From: Idiomarina rhizosphaerae
GTDB lineage: Bacteria; Pseudomonadota; Gammaproteobacteria; Enterobacterales; Alteromonadaceae
NCBI RefSeq assembly: GCF_024159085.1
Contig: NZ_JAMZDE010000008.1
Span: forward strand, 558,001 to 622,000
DNA length: 64,000 nucleotides
Reading direction: 5' to 3'
Part shown: positions 19,945 through 30,173 of the stretch, piece after piece
How the letters are laid out: every line of letters begins with the position of its first letter
Numbering within the stretch: position 1 is the stretch's first letter
Translations under genes and position numbers: made by a program
The notes under the pieces: model-generated
Databases searched by the model: none
Seen by the model: the letters and a program-made list of their open reading frames with translations, nothing else
What the model was told of the DNA's origin: nothing

Positions 19945-20450
19945 ATAACGAACTCCGATACGACAATAGCCAGCGAAGCGCCGGCAACAATATCGCTGGG
20001 GTAATGGACGCCAACCACAACTCGGGAGGCACCAATGGCAGCAGCCCAGCCAAAACAGACTAAGCCAAGATTTGGGTAATACTGATAGGTTACTGTAGAA
20101 AACAGAACCGCAGCTGCGGTATGGCCGGAAGGAAAACTGAATTTATCACTGGCGACAACCAAAGCAGCAAAGGATAAATTTAACTCACTGGGTCGCTGGC
20201 GCCGAAAACTGTTTTTCATTATCCAGTAAACCGGTAGTTCAAGTGCAAAGGCAAGTAACAGGTGGGCAAAATAGTCGTCGCCGGATTCGTCCAGAAGCCA
20301 GGCCATTAGCGCAATAACCAAGTAACCGTAACCGTCACCACTGCGCGATGTCAGCAGTGCAATTTGTCCGGGCAAATCCTTAGCCCGCAAACCAGAAAAT
20401 AGACAATAACAATAGCGATCAAAACGTTGTAAATAACTGATTAGTACCAT
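19941..20450 (-). CDS. PAP2-superfamily membrane phosphatase
   Basis: A 169-residue inner-membrane protein with four or five hydrophobic helices and the three phosphatase signatures of the type 2 phosphatidic acid phosphatase family: KNSFRRQRP (motif 1), PSGHTAA (motif 2) and SRVVVGVHYPSD (motif 3). Substrates in this family include phosphatidate, undecaprenyl pyrophosphate and phosphatidylglycerol phosphate. The coupling with the glycosyltransferase suggests a lipid-carrier role, but this is inference. Confidence 0.88.
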   Translation of the reverse strand: MVLISYLQRFDRYCYCLFSGLRAKDLPGQIALLTSRSGDGYGYLVIALMAWLLDESGDDYFAHLLLAFALELPVYWIMKNSFRRQRPSELNLSFAALVVASDKFSFPSGHTAAAVLFSTVTYQYYPNLGLVCFGWAAAIGASRVVVGVHYPSDIVAGASLAIVVSEFVI

Positions 20451-20644
20451 GTGGTTTAGAACCCATTTTGGCTTCAGTTGTAGCTACCTTGCCAAGCCTT
20501 TATGACACTAAATGAGCAGTTTCGTGAAGAAAGTATGACAATGCACAAATTTTCTCCAAAACACATGCCTTCTGTCTGTTGTTTATGGCGGCCAAAACAC
20601 CGATAATATGCGGTCTTTGTTAAACACAGTATCCGGAAAGGTAA

Positions 20645-21226
20645 ATGACCGATTACTTACTGCTACTGATAGGCACCGTGCTGGTTAATAACTTTGTACT
20701 GGTGAAGTTTCTGGGTTTATGCCCCTTTATGGGCGTTTCCGGCAAGTTGGACACGGCAATAGGCATGTCAGCAGCGACCACCTTTGTGCTGACCCTGGCC
20801 TCGGTCTGTAGCTACCTGGTTAATCAATACCTGCTTGAGCCGCTCGACTTAATGTCGCTGCAAACTCTCAGCTTTATCCTGGTTATTGCTGTGGTCGTAC
20901 AATTTACAGAAATGGTGGTACACAAAACCAGCCCAACGCTGTATCGGTTACTGGGTATTTTCCTGCCACTTATTACCACCAACTGCGCTGTATTAGGTGT
21001 GGCTTTGCTCAACGTCAACGAACAACACAACTTTGTGCAGTCCATTGTTTATGGCTTAGGAGCCGCTATCGGTTTCTCGCTGGTACTTATTTTATTCTCA
21101 GCTCTGCGTGAGCGCTTAGCTGCCGCCGACGTGCCGGTAGCATTTAAAGGTTCAGCTATTGCGATGATAACCGCAGGGCTTATGTCTCTTGCCTTTATGG
21201 GCTTTAGCGGATTGGTGAGCGGTTAA
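20645..21226 (+). CDS. rsxA: Ion-translocating electron transport complex subunit A
   Basis: First gene of the Rsx/Rnf complex, an inner-membrane redox-driven ion pump linking ferredoxin and NADH. Length 193 with six hydrophobic helices is standard. Conserved family segments include [26 protein letters not shown] near the N-terminus and [19 protein letters not shown], carrying one of the Cys residues that hold the membrane iron-sulfur cluster shared with RsxE. It starts the overlapping rsxABCDGE operon; the stop overlaps the rsxB start (TAATG). Confidence 0.97.
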   Translation: MTDYLLLLIGTVLVNNFVLVKFLGLCPFMGVSGKLDTAIGMSAATTFVLTLASVCSYLVNQYLLEPLDLMSLQTLSFILVIAVVVQFTEMVVHKTSPTLYRLLGIFLPLITTNCAVLGVALLNVNEQHNFVQSIVYGLGAAIGFSLVLILFSALRERLAAADVPVAFKGSAIAMITAGLMSLAFMGFSGLVSG

Positions 21227-21807
21227 TGAGTTTATTCGGAGCAGTTATCGCGCTGGGTATATTAGCGCTGATATTCGGAGTGATTCTTGGCTTTGCCGCG
21301 GTTAAGTTCCGCGTCGAAAGCGATCCTATTGTCGACCAAATTGATGAAATTCTGCCACAAACGCAATGTGGTCAATGCGGTTACCCCGGTTGCCGACCCT
21401 ACGCACAAGCCATTGCCGACGGTGACGACATTAACAAATGTCCGCCGGGTGGCGAAGCGACCATAAAGCAGTTAGCCGATTTAATGGGCGTAGAAGCCAA
21501 GCCGCTGGATGATGCCCATGGCGAAGAAGACGTTAAAAAAGTCGCGGTTATCCGCGAGGACGAGTGCATTGGTTGCACTAAATGTATTCAAGCCTGCCCG
21601 GTCGATGCCATTTTAGGTGCAGCAAAACAAATGCACACTGTTATCGAACATGAATGTACCGGCTGCGACCTTTGTGTTGAACCTTGTCCGGTCGACTGTA
21701 TCGACATGGTGAAAGTAAAAGCAAGACCCGAAACCTGGCAATGGGATCTGGATACAGTGAAAGAGAACATAAAAGCCAATAGCATTCCGGTTAAGGTGGT
21801 GGAATGA
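21226..21807 (+). CDS. rsxB: Electron transport complex subunit B (iron-sulfur protein)
   Basis: Ferredoxin-like subunit of 193 residues, anchored by an N-terminal transmembrane helix. It carries a four-Cys motif [13 protein letters not shown] (near residues 49-61) and two CxxCxxCxxxCP 4Fe-4S clusters ([12 protein letters not shown] and [12 protein letters not shown]). It passes electrons between RsxC and the membrane subunits. The start overlaps the rsxA stop and the end overlaps the rsxC start by 4 bases. Confidence 0.97.
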   Translation: MSLFGAVIALGILALIFGVILGFAAVKFRVESDPIVDQIDEILPQTQCGQCGYPGCRPYAQAIADGDDINKCPPGGEATIKQLADLMGVEAKPLDDAHGEEDVKKVAVIREDECIGCTKCIQACPVDAILGAAKQMHTVIEHECTGCDLCVEPCPVDCIDMVKVKARPETWQWDLDTVKENIKANSIPVKVVE

Positions 21808-23474
21808 GCGACGTGCAGGCAAACAAACATAACTTTAGCGCCAAGGTGATAGGTCACTTCCCTGGCGGAGTTCATCCTCCTGAGCGCAAACAGCCGGCCA
21901 GCAGCCAGCCCATTCGCAAACTTAAGTTACCACAAGAGCTGATTTTGCCGGTGCGCCAGCACATTGGGCCTTCCGGTAAGGTTTTGGTTAAGGTCGGCGA
22001 GCGCGTTGATAAAGGTCAGCGTTTAACTGAAGCAGGGTTAAGTCAGGGGCTTCCTCTGCATGCGCCGACATCCGGCACTATTGCCGCCATTGAAGAACGA
22101 CCTACGGCACATGCATCGGGCTTACCGGAACAGGCTATTGTGATTCACCCGGACGGCGAAGACCGCTGGGGCAATAAGCACGCACTGCCCGACTACCACG
22201 ACGTTGAAATTTCACGCTTACTGGAACTGATTCAGGAAGCCGGTATTGCTGGTTTAGGTGGTGCAGGTTTTCCTACCGCTCAAAAGCTGGCACAACAAAA
22301 GCCTCTGAAGCACCTTATTATAAACGGTGTTGAGTGCGAACCATACATCGCCGCAGACGATCGCTTAATGCAGGAACACGCCGATGACATTATTGCCGGC
22401 ATTCGCATTTTACAGTACATCACTCGTTGCGACTCAGTTCTGCTCGCTATTGAAGATAATAAGCCTGAGGCCATAAAGGCCATGGCAGAAGCCATTGACG
22501 ACAACCCGCAAATACAGCTTAAAGTAGTACCCACCAAGTATCCGTCCGGCGGTGAAAAACAACTGATTGAGCTGCTCACAGGGCATCAGGTGCCCAGTGG
22601 CAAGTTGCCTATGGATATTGGCCTGCTGATGCAAAACGTCGGCACGGCCTATGCCGTTAAACGGGCGATTATTCATGGTGAGCCTTTATTAGAGCGCGTG
22701 GTTACGCTGACCGGAGAGTCTCTTAAACAGCGGGGGAACGTGTGGGCCTTATTAGGAACACCAATTCAACATTTGCTGGATGAGTCAGGTTTTACCCCGG
22801 AGAAAAAGCAACGCATTATTATGGGCGGCCCAATGATGGGCTTCACCCTACCGATTACGGAAGTTCCGGTCATAAAAACCACGAACTGTGTTCTGGCACC
22901 TACGGAGAAGGAACTGCCCTCTCCCGGACCTGAACTGGCCTGTATTCGTTGCGGTGCCTGTGCCGACGCCTGCCCGGCAACATTACAACCGCAGCAGCTA
23001 CAATGGTTGGCCAAAGCCAAAGATTATGAGTCACTGGAAAAACACAACTTGTTCGACTGCATTGAATGCGGTGCCTGCGCTTACGTCTGCCCCAGCGAAA
23101 TACCACTGGTGCACTACTACCGTAAGGCCAAAGCCGAAGTGCGTAATATTGCCCGCGAAAAAGCTAAGGCGGAACAAGCCCGTAAACGTTTCGAAGCAAG
23201 GCAGGAACGACTGGAGCGGGAAAAAGAAGAACGCTTAGAGCGTCACAGAAAAGCCGCCGAAGAACGTAAAAAAATGCAGCAGGAAATGCAACAAGAAGCG
23301 CAACAGAAAAACAGCGACGAACCGGGAAGTAAAGCGGAAGAAGGCACTGAGAAACCGGCCGGTAAGTCAGCGGCGGTTGCAGCCGCTATTGCCCGCGCTA
23401 AAGCTAAAAAGGCCGCTCAGGCGGCTAAAGAAAGCCCGGAAGAAAGCAACTCAGCCAAAGGAAATGAGTCATGA
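21804..23474 (+). CDS. rsxC: Electron transport complex subunit C (NADH-binding)
   Basis: The NADH/FMN-binding peripheral subunit, 556 residues. The NADH site resembles the NuoF type ([15 protein letters not shown] and [13 protein letters not shown]), and two 4Fe-4S motifs follow ([12 protein letters not shown] and [12 protein letters not shown]). The C-terminal tail from about residue 440 is a highly charged, Lys/Glu/Ala-rich helical extension. It is considerably shorter than the repeat-rich tail of E. coli RsxC, which explains the short total length. Overlaps on both sides support tight operon coupling. Confidence 0.96.
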   Translation: MSDVQANKHNFSAKVIGHFPGGVHPPERKQPASSQPIRKLKLPQELILPVRQHIGPSGKVLVKVGERVDKGQRLTEAGLSQGLPLHAPTSGTIAAIEERPTAHASGLPEQAIVIHPDGEDRWGNKHALPDYHDVEISRLLELIQEAGIAGLGGAGFPTAQKLAQQKPLKHLIINGVECEPYIAADDRLMQEHADDIIAGIRILQYITRCDSVLLAIEDNKPEAIKAMAEAIDDNPQIQLKVVPTKYPSGGEKQLIELLTGHQVPSGKLPMDIGLLMQNVGTAYAVKRAIIHGEPLLERVVTLTGESLKQRGNVWALLGTPIQHLLDESGFTPEKKQRIIMGGPMMGFTLPITEVPVIKTTNCVLAPTEKELPSPGPELACIRCGACADACPATLQPQQLQWLAKAKDYESLEKHNLFDCIECGACAYVCPSEIPLVHYYRKAKAEVRNIAREKAKAEQARKRFEARQERLEREKEERLERHRKAAEERKKMQQEMQQEAQQKNSDEPGSKAEEGTEKPAGKSAAVAAAIARAKAKKAAQAAKESPEESNSAKGNES

Positions 23475-24523
23475 GTTTCAGAATTGCATCGTCACCCCAT
23501 GGGCATAACCAGCGCAGCACCAGCGAGATGATGCGCTGGGTTTGTTATGCACTGGTTCCCGGCGTACTGCTGCACAGCTACTTTTTTGGCTCCGGTATCT
23601 GGTTTCAAATTCTTCTGGCCGTGGTGACTGCAATTGCCGCCGAAATGGCCTGCACCGTAGCTAGGGAGCGTCCGGCATTTTCAGCCTTGCGCGACAATAC
23701 GGCCATAGTTACCGCCGTTTTACTGGCTATTAGCATACCTTCATTAGCGCCCTGGTGGATCATCGTTATAGGGACGTTATTCGCCATTGTGGTGGTGAAA
23801 CATGTTTATGGCGGCATGGGGCAAAACTTATTTAATCCGGCTATGGCCGGCTACGTTCTTCTGTTGGTGTCATTCCCGGTACAAATGACCAACTGGTTAC
23901 CGGTTTCAGCCATTAGTGAGCATTCGCTTAATTTATGGCAAACGTTGCACACCATATTGTTTGAATACACGCCAGCAGGCTATAGCGTTGAGCAGTTACG
24001 CTCAGGTATCGATGGCGTCACCATGGCAACCCCTCTCGACAGTATAAAAACTGGACTGACTCAGGGTTATACACTGACTGAAATTTATCAGCGCCCAGAA
24101 TTCAGTTACTTTGCCGGTGCCGGCTGGCAGTGGATAAACCTGGGCTTTTTCGTCGGTGGTTTACTCTTAATTCAACAACGCATTATCAGCTGGCACATTC
24201 CACTCGGCTTTCTTGGTGGTCTTTGTATACCCGCGTTTATCGCGCATATATTTGCCCCGGATCTGATGCCCGGACCTATCGTTCACGCCTTAAGCGGAGC
24301 AACTATGTTAGGTGCCTTCTTTATTGCCACCGATCCGGTATCTGCCGCCACCTCGAACCGTGGACGGGTTATATTTGGCTTGCTTATTGGCTTCATAATT
24401 TTTGTTATTCGCAGTTGGGGCGGCTATCCCGATGCGGTCGCCTTTGCCGTGTTACTTGCCAATATGTGTGTACCGCTTATAGACCGTTACACGCGGCCTG
24501 TTGTTTACGGACACGGAGACTGA
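23471..24523 (+). CDS. rsxD: Electron transport complex subunit D
   Basis: A 350-residue inner-membrane subunit with about nine helices, related to NqrB. The FMN-attachment segment HALSGATMLGAFFIATDPVSAATS is present, in which the Thr of SGATM is the covalent flavin site of the family. The N-terminal cytoplasmic RIASSPHGHNQRSTSEMM region matches. It overlaps rsxC by 4 bases. Confidence 0.96.
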   Translation: MSFRIASSPHGHNQRSTSEMMRWVCYALVPGVLLHSYFFGSGIWFQILLAVVTAIAAEMACTVARERPAFSALRDNTAIVTAVLLAISIPSLAPWWIIVIGTLFAIVVVKHVYGGMGQNLFNPAMAGYVLLLVSFPVQMTNWLPVSAISEHSLNLWQTLHTILFEYTPAGYSVEQLRSGIDGVTMATPLDSIKTGLTQGYTLTEIYQRPEFSYFAGAGWQWINLGFFVGGLLLIQQRIISWHIPLGFLGGLCIPAFIAHIFAPDLMPGPIVHALSGATMLGAFFIATDPVSAATSNRGRVIFGLLIGFIIFVIRSWGGYPDAVAFAVLLANMCVPLIDRYTRPVVYGHGD

Positions 24524-24524
24524 T

Positions 24525-25166
24525 ATGACGCTAAACAGTATGCAAAAAAACGGTTTATTGTTGGCGGCATTTGCAGTTGTTGCCACGTCTCTGGTTATTG
24601 GTGTGCAGGTGCTGACCGAAGACAAAATTGCCATGCAGCAACAACAGCAGGTTTTGCGCACTTTGAACCAACTGATACCGCCAACCATGCACGACAACGA
24701 CTTGTATCAGTCCTGCCGTTTACTGGAAAACCCGGCCTTAGGCAGCAGCAAGCCGCAACCCTTATATCGAGCATGGGTTAACGAAGAGCCAACCGCGCTG
24801 GCAGCGGAAGTCATTGCACCCGACGGCTACTCCGGTGCTATTCGTTTATTAGTGGCTATTAAACCCGGCGGTGAAGTCCTGGGCGTAAGAACTCTGCGCC
24901 ATCAGGAAACTCCCGGTTTGGGCGACAAAATTGAAGTTGAAAAAAGCGACTGGATAAAAAGCTTTGCTGAGAAGCAAGTTCGCGGCGCAGACGATGACCG
25001 CTGGGCGGTGCAACGCGACGGCGGCATGTTTGATCAATTTACCGGCGCCACCATTACACCCCGCGCTGTGGTTTCGGCAGTAAAACGTGCGACTTTAGAA
25101 CTTCAACAACAGGCTGACGTTTTATTTAATGCCGACTTACCTCACTGTCAGGAGGTTCAGGAATGA
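24525..25166 (+). CDS. rsxG: Electron transport complex subunit G
   Basis: A 213-residue subunit with one N-terminal transmembrane helix and a periplasmic FMN-binding domain. The flavinylation motif [16 protein letters not shown] contains the Thr that carries FMN in this family. Frame-open codons extend upstream into rsxD, but the ATG at 24525, directly after the rsxD stop and preceded by GGAG, starts the conserved [10 protein letters not shown] sequence. Confidence 0.96.
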   Translation: MTLNSMQKNGLLLAAFAVVATSLVIGVQVLTEDKIAMQQQQQVLRTLNQLIPPTMHDNDLYQSCRLLENPALGSSKPQPLYRAWVNEEPTALAAEVIAPDGYSGAIRLLVAIKPGGEVLGVRTLRHQETPGLGDKIEVEKSDWIKSFAEKQVRGADDDRWAVQRDGGMFDQFTGATITPRAVVSAVKRATLELQQQADVLFNADLPHCQEVQE

Positions 25167-25843
25167 ATGAATACAAACATTTAACCAAGCAAGGCTTATG
25201 GGACAATAACCCAGCGTTAGTTCAGCTATTAGGCTTATGCCCTTTATTAGCAGTTACCGCTTCGGTAACCAATGCCCTGGGTCTTGGACTGGCCACCTTA
25301 TTTGTTCTGGTTGGTTCTAACGTTACCGTGTCTCTGGTACGCGACTTTGTCCCATCGGAAATTCGTATTCCGGTATTTGTTATGGTTATCGCCACTTTTG
25401 TCACCATTATTCAATTACTAATGAACGCCTACGTCTTTCAGCTGTACCAGTCGTTGGGTATTTTCATTCCGCTTATTGTCACCAACTGTGCCATTATTGG
25501 CCGCGCAGAAGCTTATGCCTCGAAAAATCCATGGCAACGCGCCGCCTTCGACGGACTGGCTATGGGCGCAGGCTTTGCCTTAGTGCTCGTGGTATTAGGT
25601 GCAATGCGCGAAATTATAGGTAATGGTACCTTGTTTGACGGCGCGGAATTGCTACTGGGCGAGTGGGCGGCTCAATTACGGATTGAGTTATTCACCGTAA
25701 ATTACCCATTATTGCTGGCGATACTGCCACCCGGAGCCTTTATTGGTATGGGCTTTATTATTGCGTTGAAAAATAAAATAGATGCAGTACGCAGCGCCCG
25801 CGCCGAGAAGAAAACGGTTACCCGCGCACGGGTTACTGCCTGA
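25163..25843 (+). CDS. rsxE: Electron transport complex subunit E
   Basis: Membrane subunit of 226 residues, homologous to RsxA and NqrD, with six helices. Matching segments are [21 protein letters not shown] at the start and [21 protein letters not shown], which supplies a cluster-ligand Cys. Its basic tail ([17 protein letters not shown]) is ordinary. It overlaps rsxG by 4 bases; nth follows 25 bases later, the same rsx-nth order as in many gammaproteobacteria. Confidence 0.97.
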   Translation: MNEYKHLTKQGLWDNNPALVQLLGLCPLLAVTASVTNALGLGLATLFVLVGSNVTVSLVRDFVPSEIRIPVFVMVIATFVTIIQLLMNAYVFQLYQSLGIFIPLIVTNCAIIGRAEAYASKNPWQRAAFDGLAMGAGFALVLVVLGAMREIIGNGTLFDGAELLLGEWAAQLRIELFTVNYPLLLAILPPGAFIGMGFIIALKNKIDAVRSARAEKKTVTRARVTA

Positions 25844-25868
25844 AAAATATAACAACAAATGACTTATT

Positions 25869-26504
25869 ATGAATAAAACCAAGCGTTACGAGATTTTAAG
25901 CCGGCTACGGGACAACAACCCAAACCCCACCACTGAACTGGAATATGACTCACCCTTTCAGTTACTGATTGCGGTCTTGTTATCCGCTCAGGCAACCGAC
26001 GTTGGGGTTAATAAAGCCACTCGTAAGCTCTTTCCCGCAGCGCCCACCGCAGAAACAATGCTGGCTCTGGGTGTGGATGGCATAAAAGAATATATAAAAA
26101 CCATTGGGCTGTTTAATTCCAAAGCCGAGAACGCCTACAAAACCTGCAAAATTCTGGTTGAAGAATATGGCGGCGAAGTACCGGAAGACAGAGCTGCGCT
26201 GGAAGCCCTGCCCGGTGTTGGTCGTAAAACCGCAAACGTGGTGTTAAATACCGCTTTTGGCTGGCCGACTATTGCCGTAGACACGCACATATTCCGCGTG
26301 TCTAACCGCACCAAACTGGCGCCGGGGAAAAATGTCAAAGAAGTAGAAGAAAAACTGATAAAAGTGGTGCCGGCTGAGTTTAAAGTCGACGTGCACCACT
26401 GGTTAATTCTGCATGGTCGTTACACCTGCATAGCCCGCAAGCCCCGATGTGGTTCTTGCGTTATTGAAGACTTGTGCGAGTTTAAAGAAAAAACCAGCGA
26501 TTGA
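25869..26504 (+). CDS. nth: Endonuclease III
   Basis: DNA glycosylase/AP lyase that removes oxidised pyrimidines. The 211-residue length is standard. The helix-hairpin-helix LPGVGRKTANVVL carries the catalytic Lys, the downstream VDTHIFRVSNR carries the catalytic Asp, and the C-terminal 4Fe-4S ligands are in CIARKPRCGSCVIEDLC. It is the last gene of the rsx operon and ends inside a dyad shared with motY. Confidence 0.98.
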   Translation: MNKTKRYEILSRLRDNNPNPTTELEYDSPFQLLIAVLLSAQATDVGVNKATRKLFPAAPTAETMLALGVDGIKEYIKTIGLFNSKAENAYKTCKILVEEYGGEVPEDRAALEALPGVGRKTANVVLNTAFGWPTIAVDTHIFRVSNRTKLAPGKNVKEVEEKLIKVVPAEFKVDVHHWLILHGRYTCIARKPRCGSCVIEDLCEFKEKTSD

Positions 26505-26523
26505 GCTTATTACAGCTCAATCG
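26498..26523. terminator. Dyad containing the stop codons of nth and motY
   Basis: A perfect 10-bp stem CGATTGAGCT/AGCTCAATCG with a TATTAC loop spans the stop codons of both convergent genes. There is no U-tract, so it may act as a weak bidirectional terminator or mRNA 3' stabiliser. Confidence 0.5.
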
Positions 26524-27406
26524 ACGACGGTTTTGTTAATTGCACAATAACCCGGCGGTTAATCTGACGGTTTATCTCATTGTCATTGGATTTAACCGGA
26601 CGATCTTCACCGTGAGCAACCGTTTTAATCCTCTCGGCGTCTATGCCACGCTCAACAAAAAACTGCTGAATTTCTTTCGCGCGCTGTTCGGTTAATTCCT
26701 GGTTTGGCCCGCGCGCACCAAGCGAATCGGTATACGCATCTACCAGAACCAGTTCCAGTTCATTATCCACCTGAAGATAGTCGCTAATCTGTTTAAGCTT
26801 GCGCTGCGACGACAAAGTCAGCTTTTCGCTGTCGGCTTCATGGTTCAGCACCGTGTACGCAATATCATCAAAGCTGAAAGGCAATAACGCATTAACACAG
26901 CTCATAAAGTCATCATAAGTACGACGAAAGTTCACCGACGACAAAGACACTGCCACCTGATCACGGTTGTTGTACCAGTCATCATAGAAAAACGTGGGAT
27001 ACCGCCCTTTCTCCAGCTCGCTTAACAAAGTCCATGCCAGTTGTTTTTGCAGCTCACCATCAAACTGCTTATACAGTTGCATATTACCAATACGGTAACT
27101 GGACTCACCGGGCTGCCAGCGTGGCGGTACCGACTCAATAGCAGACACACCATAGCTATCCGGTAACTTCTGCATCTCCATTTTCATGCGCAAATTGAGC
27201 TCTTTGCTCGCTTCACTTTGAAACCGCACCTTACCGTAGCGAGGAATTTCATGTTCCATCTCGCAGGCTAAGCGGTTTTTTTCACTGATCTGCCAGGCGG
27301 AGTTATCCAGGTTTGCACTGTAGTGCCTGACTGAGTTTGCTTGTGCCTGCCCGCTTAATAGCAGCAGCGAGGCTGAAACAGCAGTCAACATCGGCCAATT
27401 TTTCAT
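26510..27406 (-). CDS. motY: Sodium-type flagellar motor protein MotY
   Basis: Periplasmic T-ring component that anchors the Na+-driven PomAB stator in Vibrio-like motors. The 298-residue precursor has a signal peptide (ending SGQAQA), a MotY N-terminal domain (CEMEHEIPRYGKVRF, then VNFRRTYDDFMSCVNALLP) and a C-terminal OmpA-like peptidoglycan-binding domain (VDAYTDSLGARGPNQELTEQRA through the NRRVIVQL end). The ATG at 27406, with an AGGGG Shine-Dalgarno, begins the signal peptide; an ATG 15 codons upstream is not favoured. It is divergent from rnt, the same pairing seen in vibrios. This implies polar Na+-driven motility. Confidence 0.93.
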   Translation of the reverse strand: MKNWPMLTAVSASLLLLSGQAQANSVRHYSANLDNSAWQISEKNRLACEMEHEIPRYGKVRFQSEASKELNLRMKMEMQKLPDSYGVSAIESVPPRWQPGESSYRIGNMQLYKQFDGELQKQLAWTLLSELEKGRYPTFFYDDWYNNRDQVAVSLSSVNFRRTYDDFMSCVNALLPFSFDDIAYTVLNHEADSEKLTLSSQRKLKQISDYLQVDNELELVLVDAYTDSLGARGPNQELTEQRAKEIQQFFVERGIDAERIKTVAHGEDRPVKSNDNEINRQINRRVIVQLTKPSSIEL

Positions 27407-27534
27407 AAGCGCCCCTGATTTATTTCTGATACGTCTGTTATCGGCAAGCATTGCAGTTGCTTTAGTATTTCTGCAAGCAGAACTCAGTTATCTTTGGCAT
27501 AATGGCGTTATGTTTTATTCACTACGGAAATTCT

Positions 27535-28182
27535 ATGTCAGACAGCTCTAACTCGCTTATGAAACAACGCTTTCGCGGCTACATGCCGGTAGTCGTCGAT
27601 GTCGAAACAGCGGGATTTAACGCAAAAACCGATGCGTTACTGGAAATAGCTGCAGTCTTGCTGGATTTCGATGACAACGGAATACTCAAGCCGGTCGACT
27701 CCGTTCATTACCACGTAAAGCCCTTCGAAGGCTCCAACATTGAACAGGCGGCTATCGACTTTAACGGCATTGACCCGCACTGCCCCTTGCGCGGCGCCGT
27801 AGATGAAGCAGAAGCGCTGCGTGAAATATTTAAACCTATACGAAAAGCACAGAAAGCCGCAGGTTGTCAGCGTAGTGTTTTAGTGGGACATAATTCAAAC
27901 TTTGATCACGGCTTTGTGATGGCCGCCGCCGAGCGCGCCAATTTAAAGCGTAATCCGTTTCATCCTTTTGTCAGTTTTGATACGACATCGCTGGCGTCAA
28001 TGACACTCGGTCAGACTGTGCTCATTAAAGCCTGCCAGGCCGCCGGTATTGAGTTCGACGGTAAACAAGCACACTCAGCCTTATATGACACCGAACGCAC
28101 CGCAGAACTCTATTGCTGGATGATTAACCGCTGGAAGGAACTCGGTGGCTGGCCACCGGAGTCGCGTCAGGATAAAAGTTAA
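27535..28182 (+). CDS. rnt: Ribonuclease T
   Basis: DEDDh 3'-5' exoribonuclease that trims the 3' ends of tRNAs and other stable RNAs. Catalytic motifs are VDVETAGF (Asp and Glu), NSNFDHGF (Asp) and [10 protein letters not shown] (His and Asp). The 215-residue product from the ATG at 27535 matches E. coli RNase T from its MSD start; the in-frame ATG at 27502 would add an unlike 11-residue extension. It ends at a shared terminator with the peroxiredoxin gene. Confidence 0.96.
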   Translation: MSDSSNSLMKQRFRGYMPVVVDVETAGFNAKTDALLEIAAVLLDFDDNGILKPVDSVHYHVKPFEGSNIEQAAIDFNGIDPHCPLRGAVDEAEALREIFKPIRKAQKAAGCQRSVLVGHNSNFDHGFVMAAAERANLKRNPFHPFVSFDTTSLASMTLGQTVLIKACQAAGIEFDGKQAHSALYDTERTAELYCWMINRWKELGGWPPESRQDKS

Positions 28183-28209
28183 CTGTACACTCGAAATTCA
28201 GACATAAAA

Positions 28210-28233
28210 AAAGCCGCTCAAACGAGCGGCTTT
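28210..28233 (-). terminator. Terminator between rnt and the peroxiredoxin gene
   Basis: A 10-bp stem AAAGCCGCTC/GAGCGGCTTT with AAAC loop. The seven-base T-run lies on the minus strand, so it mainly serves the peroxiredoxin gene but can also stop rnt transcripts. Confidence 0.85.
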
Positions 28234-28250
28234 CTCAATTCAGTAAACGC

Positions 28251-28856
28251 TTACAGTTTGTCAGCGTTTTTAGACAAGTAAGAAGCTACGCCTTCTGCGT
28301 TTTCTTTCATGCCTTCTTTACCTTCTTCCCAGCCTGCTGGGCAAACTTCGCCGTGCTTCTCGTGGAAGTTCAGCGCGTCAACCATACGCAGCATCTCGTC
28401 GATGTTACGGCCTAATGGCAAGTCGTTAACGACCTGGTGACGAACCATGCCTTCTTCATCAATTAAGAATGAACCACGGAACGCAACGCCAGCTTGTGGG
28501 TGTTCAACGTCGTACGCTTTACAAATGCTGTGACGAACGTCAGCAACCAACGGGTATTTCACCTGACCAATACCACCAGCGTCGGTTGACGTATTACGCC
28601 ATGCGCTGTGAGTAAACTGAGAGTCAATTGATACACCGATGACTTCTACGCCACGTTTTTTGAATTCGTCTAAACGTTTATCAAATGCGATTAGCTCTGA
28701 AGGACATACGAAAGTGAAGTCCAGCGGATAGAAGAAAACCACTGCTTTTTTGCCTTTGATGGCATCTGACAGTTTGAAATCTTCAACAATTTCACCTGAA
28801 CCTAATACTGCTGCTGCAGTAAAATCAGGTGCCTTACGACCTACTAATACAGACAT
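28251..28856 (-). CDS. Typical 2-Cys peroxiredoxin (AhpC/TSA family)
   Basis: Reduces hydrogen peroxide and organic hydroperoxides in the cytoplasm. The 201-residue protein has the peroxidatic Cys in PLDFTFVCPSELIAF (near residue 51) and the resolving Cys in HGEVCPAGW (near residue 172). The active-site Arg is present in VAFRGSFLID. It belongs with thioredoxin-dependent Tpx-like or Tsa-type AhpC rather than an AhpF-linked pair, since no ahpF is adjacent. The C-terminal extension (GVASYLSKNADKL) resembles that of eukaryotic-type Prx1. Confidence 0.93.
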   Translation of the reverse strand: MSVLVGRKAPDFTAAAVLGSGEIVEDFKLSDAIKGKKAVVFFYPLDFTFVCPSELIAFDKRLDEFKKRGVEVIGVSIDSQFTHSAWRNTSTDAGGIGQVKYPLVADVRHSICKAYDVEHPQAGVAFRGSFLIDEEGMVRHQVVNDLPLGRNIDEMLRMVDALNFHEKHGEVCPAGWEEGKEGMKENAEGVASYLSKNADKL

Positions 28857-28996
28857 CGATTCTCTCCATTTAATGTTGAGTGTGTTAAATCTTCACCTGT
28901 AGTGATGGGGATGCCTCAACGAAAAAACAAGGTCAACCACGACATTCACTACAGACTGTCTACTATTTGCTTAAATTCTATTCAGCTGAAGGCTAC

Positions 28997-29335
28997 TTAT
29001 TCCGCTGAAGGCTCCGGATGACGCTCTGCAACTTCAGAAACCAATTCTTGCAGTTCGCCGTTCTGGAACATTTCCATAATAATATCACAACCGCCGACCA
29101 GTTCACCCTCAACCCAAAGCTGCGGGAAAGTTGGCCAGTTTGCGTACTTAGGCAGTTCTGCACGGATATCCGGGTTTTGCAGGATATCAACGTAAGCAAA
29201 TGCCTGCCCACAGCCCATTAAGGCTTGTGATGCTTGTGAAGAGAAACCACAGCTAGGCAACTTCGGAGAGCCTTTCATGTACAACAGGATTGGGTTTTCT
29301 TCGATTTGCTGCTTAATTCTGTCAACCGTTTCCAT
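28997..29335 (-). CDS. grxD: Monothiol glutaredoxin 4
   Basis: A 112-residue monothiol glutaredoxin with the invariant CGFS active site in MKGSPKLPSCGFSSQASQAL. Such proteins carry 2Fe-2S clusters with glutathione and partner BolA in iron-sulfur trafficking. The WPTFPQLWVEGELVGGCDI cis-proline and glutathione-binding segment is intact. It stands alone between the peroxiredoxin gene and sodB, a redox-stress neighbourhood. Confidence 0.96.
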   Translation of the reverse strand: METVDRIKQQIEENPILLYMKGSPKLPSCGFSSQASQALMGCGQAFAYVDILQNPDIRAELPKYANWPTFPQLWVEGELVGGCDIIMEMFQNGELQELVSEVAERHPEPSAE

Positions 29336-29536
29336 AACACCTCTGCTTAATATAATGGTTGATTAAAACACTCAGGTATTTTAACACAGCCTATAAAGTT
29401 TTGTCCTAAATTGGAAGATTTCCTTGAAAAGCAATCCAGTCAGCCCTATATATCGTAAGGTATAACAAGAAAGAACCTGCACAAGTTAACGTGCAGGTCG
29501 CACATTTGCACTCATAAAGAACGGAGAGAAAAAATT

Positions 29537-30118
29537 ATGGCATTTGAACTACCGGCTCTTCCATACGAGAAAAACGCTCTGGAACCTCATATTTCAGAAG
29601 AAACTCTGGAATACCATTATGGCAAGCATCACGCTACATACGTGAGCAAACTGAACGACGCCGTTAAAGGTACCGATCTTGAGAGCAAGTCTCTGGAAGA
29701 CATTATTAAGTCTGAAAAAGGCGGCCTGTTCAATAACGCTGCTCAGGTATGGAACCACACTTTCTACTGGAACTGCTTAAGCCCGAACGGCGGCGGTGAA
29801 CCAACTGGCCCAGTAGCAGAAGCTATCAACAAAAAGTTTGGCTCTTTCGAGAAATTTAAAGAAGAGTTCAACGCAAGCGCTGCTGGCAACTTCGGTTCTG
29901 GCTGGACATGGCTTGTGAAAAAATCCGACGGTTCTGTCGATTTACTTAACACTGACGACGCAGATACTCCTGTCGCTCACGACGGCGTAGAAGCTCTGCT
30001 GACCGTTGATGTTTGGGAACACGCCTACTACATCGACTACCGTAACTCTCGTCCTAACTACTTAGAAGCTTTCTGGAAGCTAGTAAACTGGGACTTCGTG
30101 AACAAGAACTTTGCCTAA
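29537..30118 (+). CDS. sodB: Iron superoxide dismutase
   Basis: Dismutates superoxide in the cytoplasm. The 193 residues match Fe-SOD in length and in signature: HHATYV near residue 26, [10 protein letters not shown] with the second His ligand, FGSGWTWLV and [13 protein letters not shown] with the Asp and His ligands. Residues typical of the iron subgroup are present. A GGAGAG Shine-Dalgarno and a strong terminator bracket it; it is transcribed alone. Confidence 0.97.
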   Translation: MAFELPALPYEKNALEPHISEETLEYHYGKHHATYVSKLNDAVKGTDLESKSLEDIIKSEKGGLFNNAAQVWNHTFYWNCLSPNGGGEPTGPVAEAINKKFGSFEKFKEEFNASAAGNFGSGWTWLVKKSDGSVDLLNTDDADTPVAHDGVEALLTVDVWEHAYYIDYRNSRPNYLEAFWKLVNWDFVNKNFA

Positions 30119-30139
30119 AGCAAACTTGTGAATGATTAG

Positions 30140-30165
30140 AAAAGGCGCCGTTTGGCGCCTTTTTT
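30140..30165 (+). terminator. sodB terminator
   Basis: AAAAGGCGCC/GGCGCCTTTT stem with a GTTT loop and a six-base T-run. Confidence 0.92.
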
Positions 30166-30173
30166 GTTTGTTA

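Noticed and set aside
27502-27534. Earlier ATG for rnt
   Set aside because: The E. coli protein begins at the equivalent of 27535; the extension looks non-coding.
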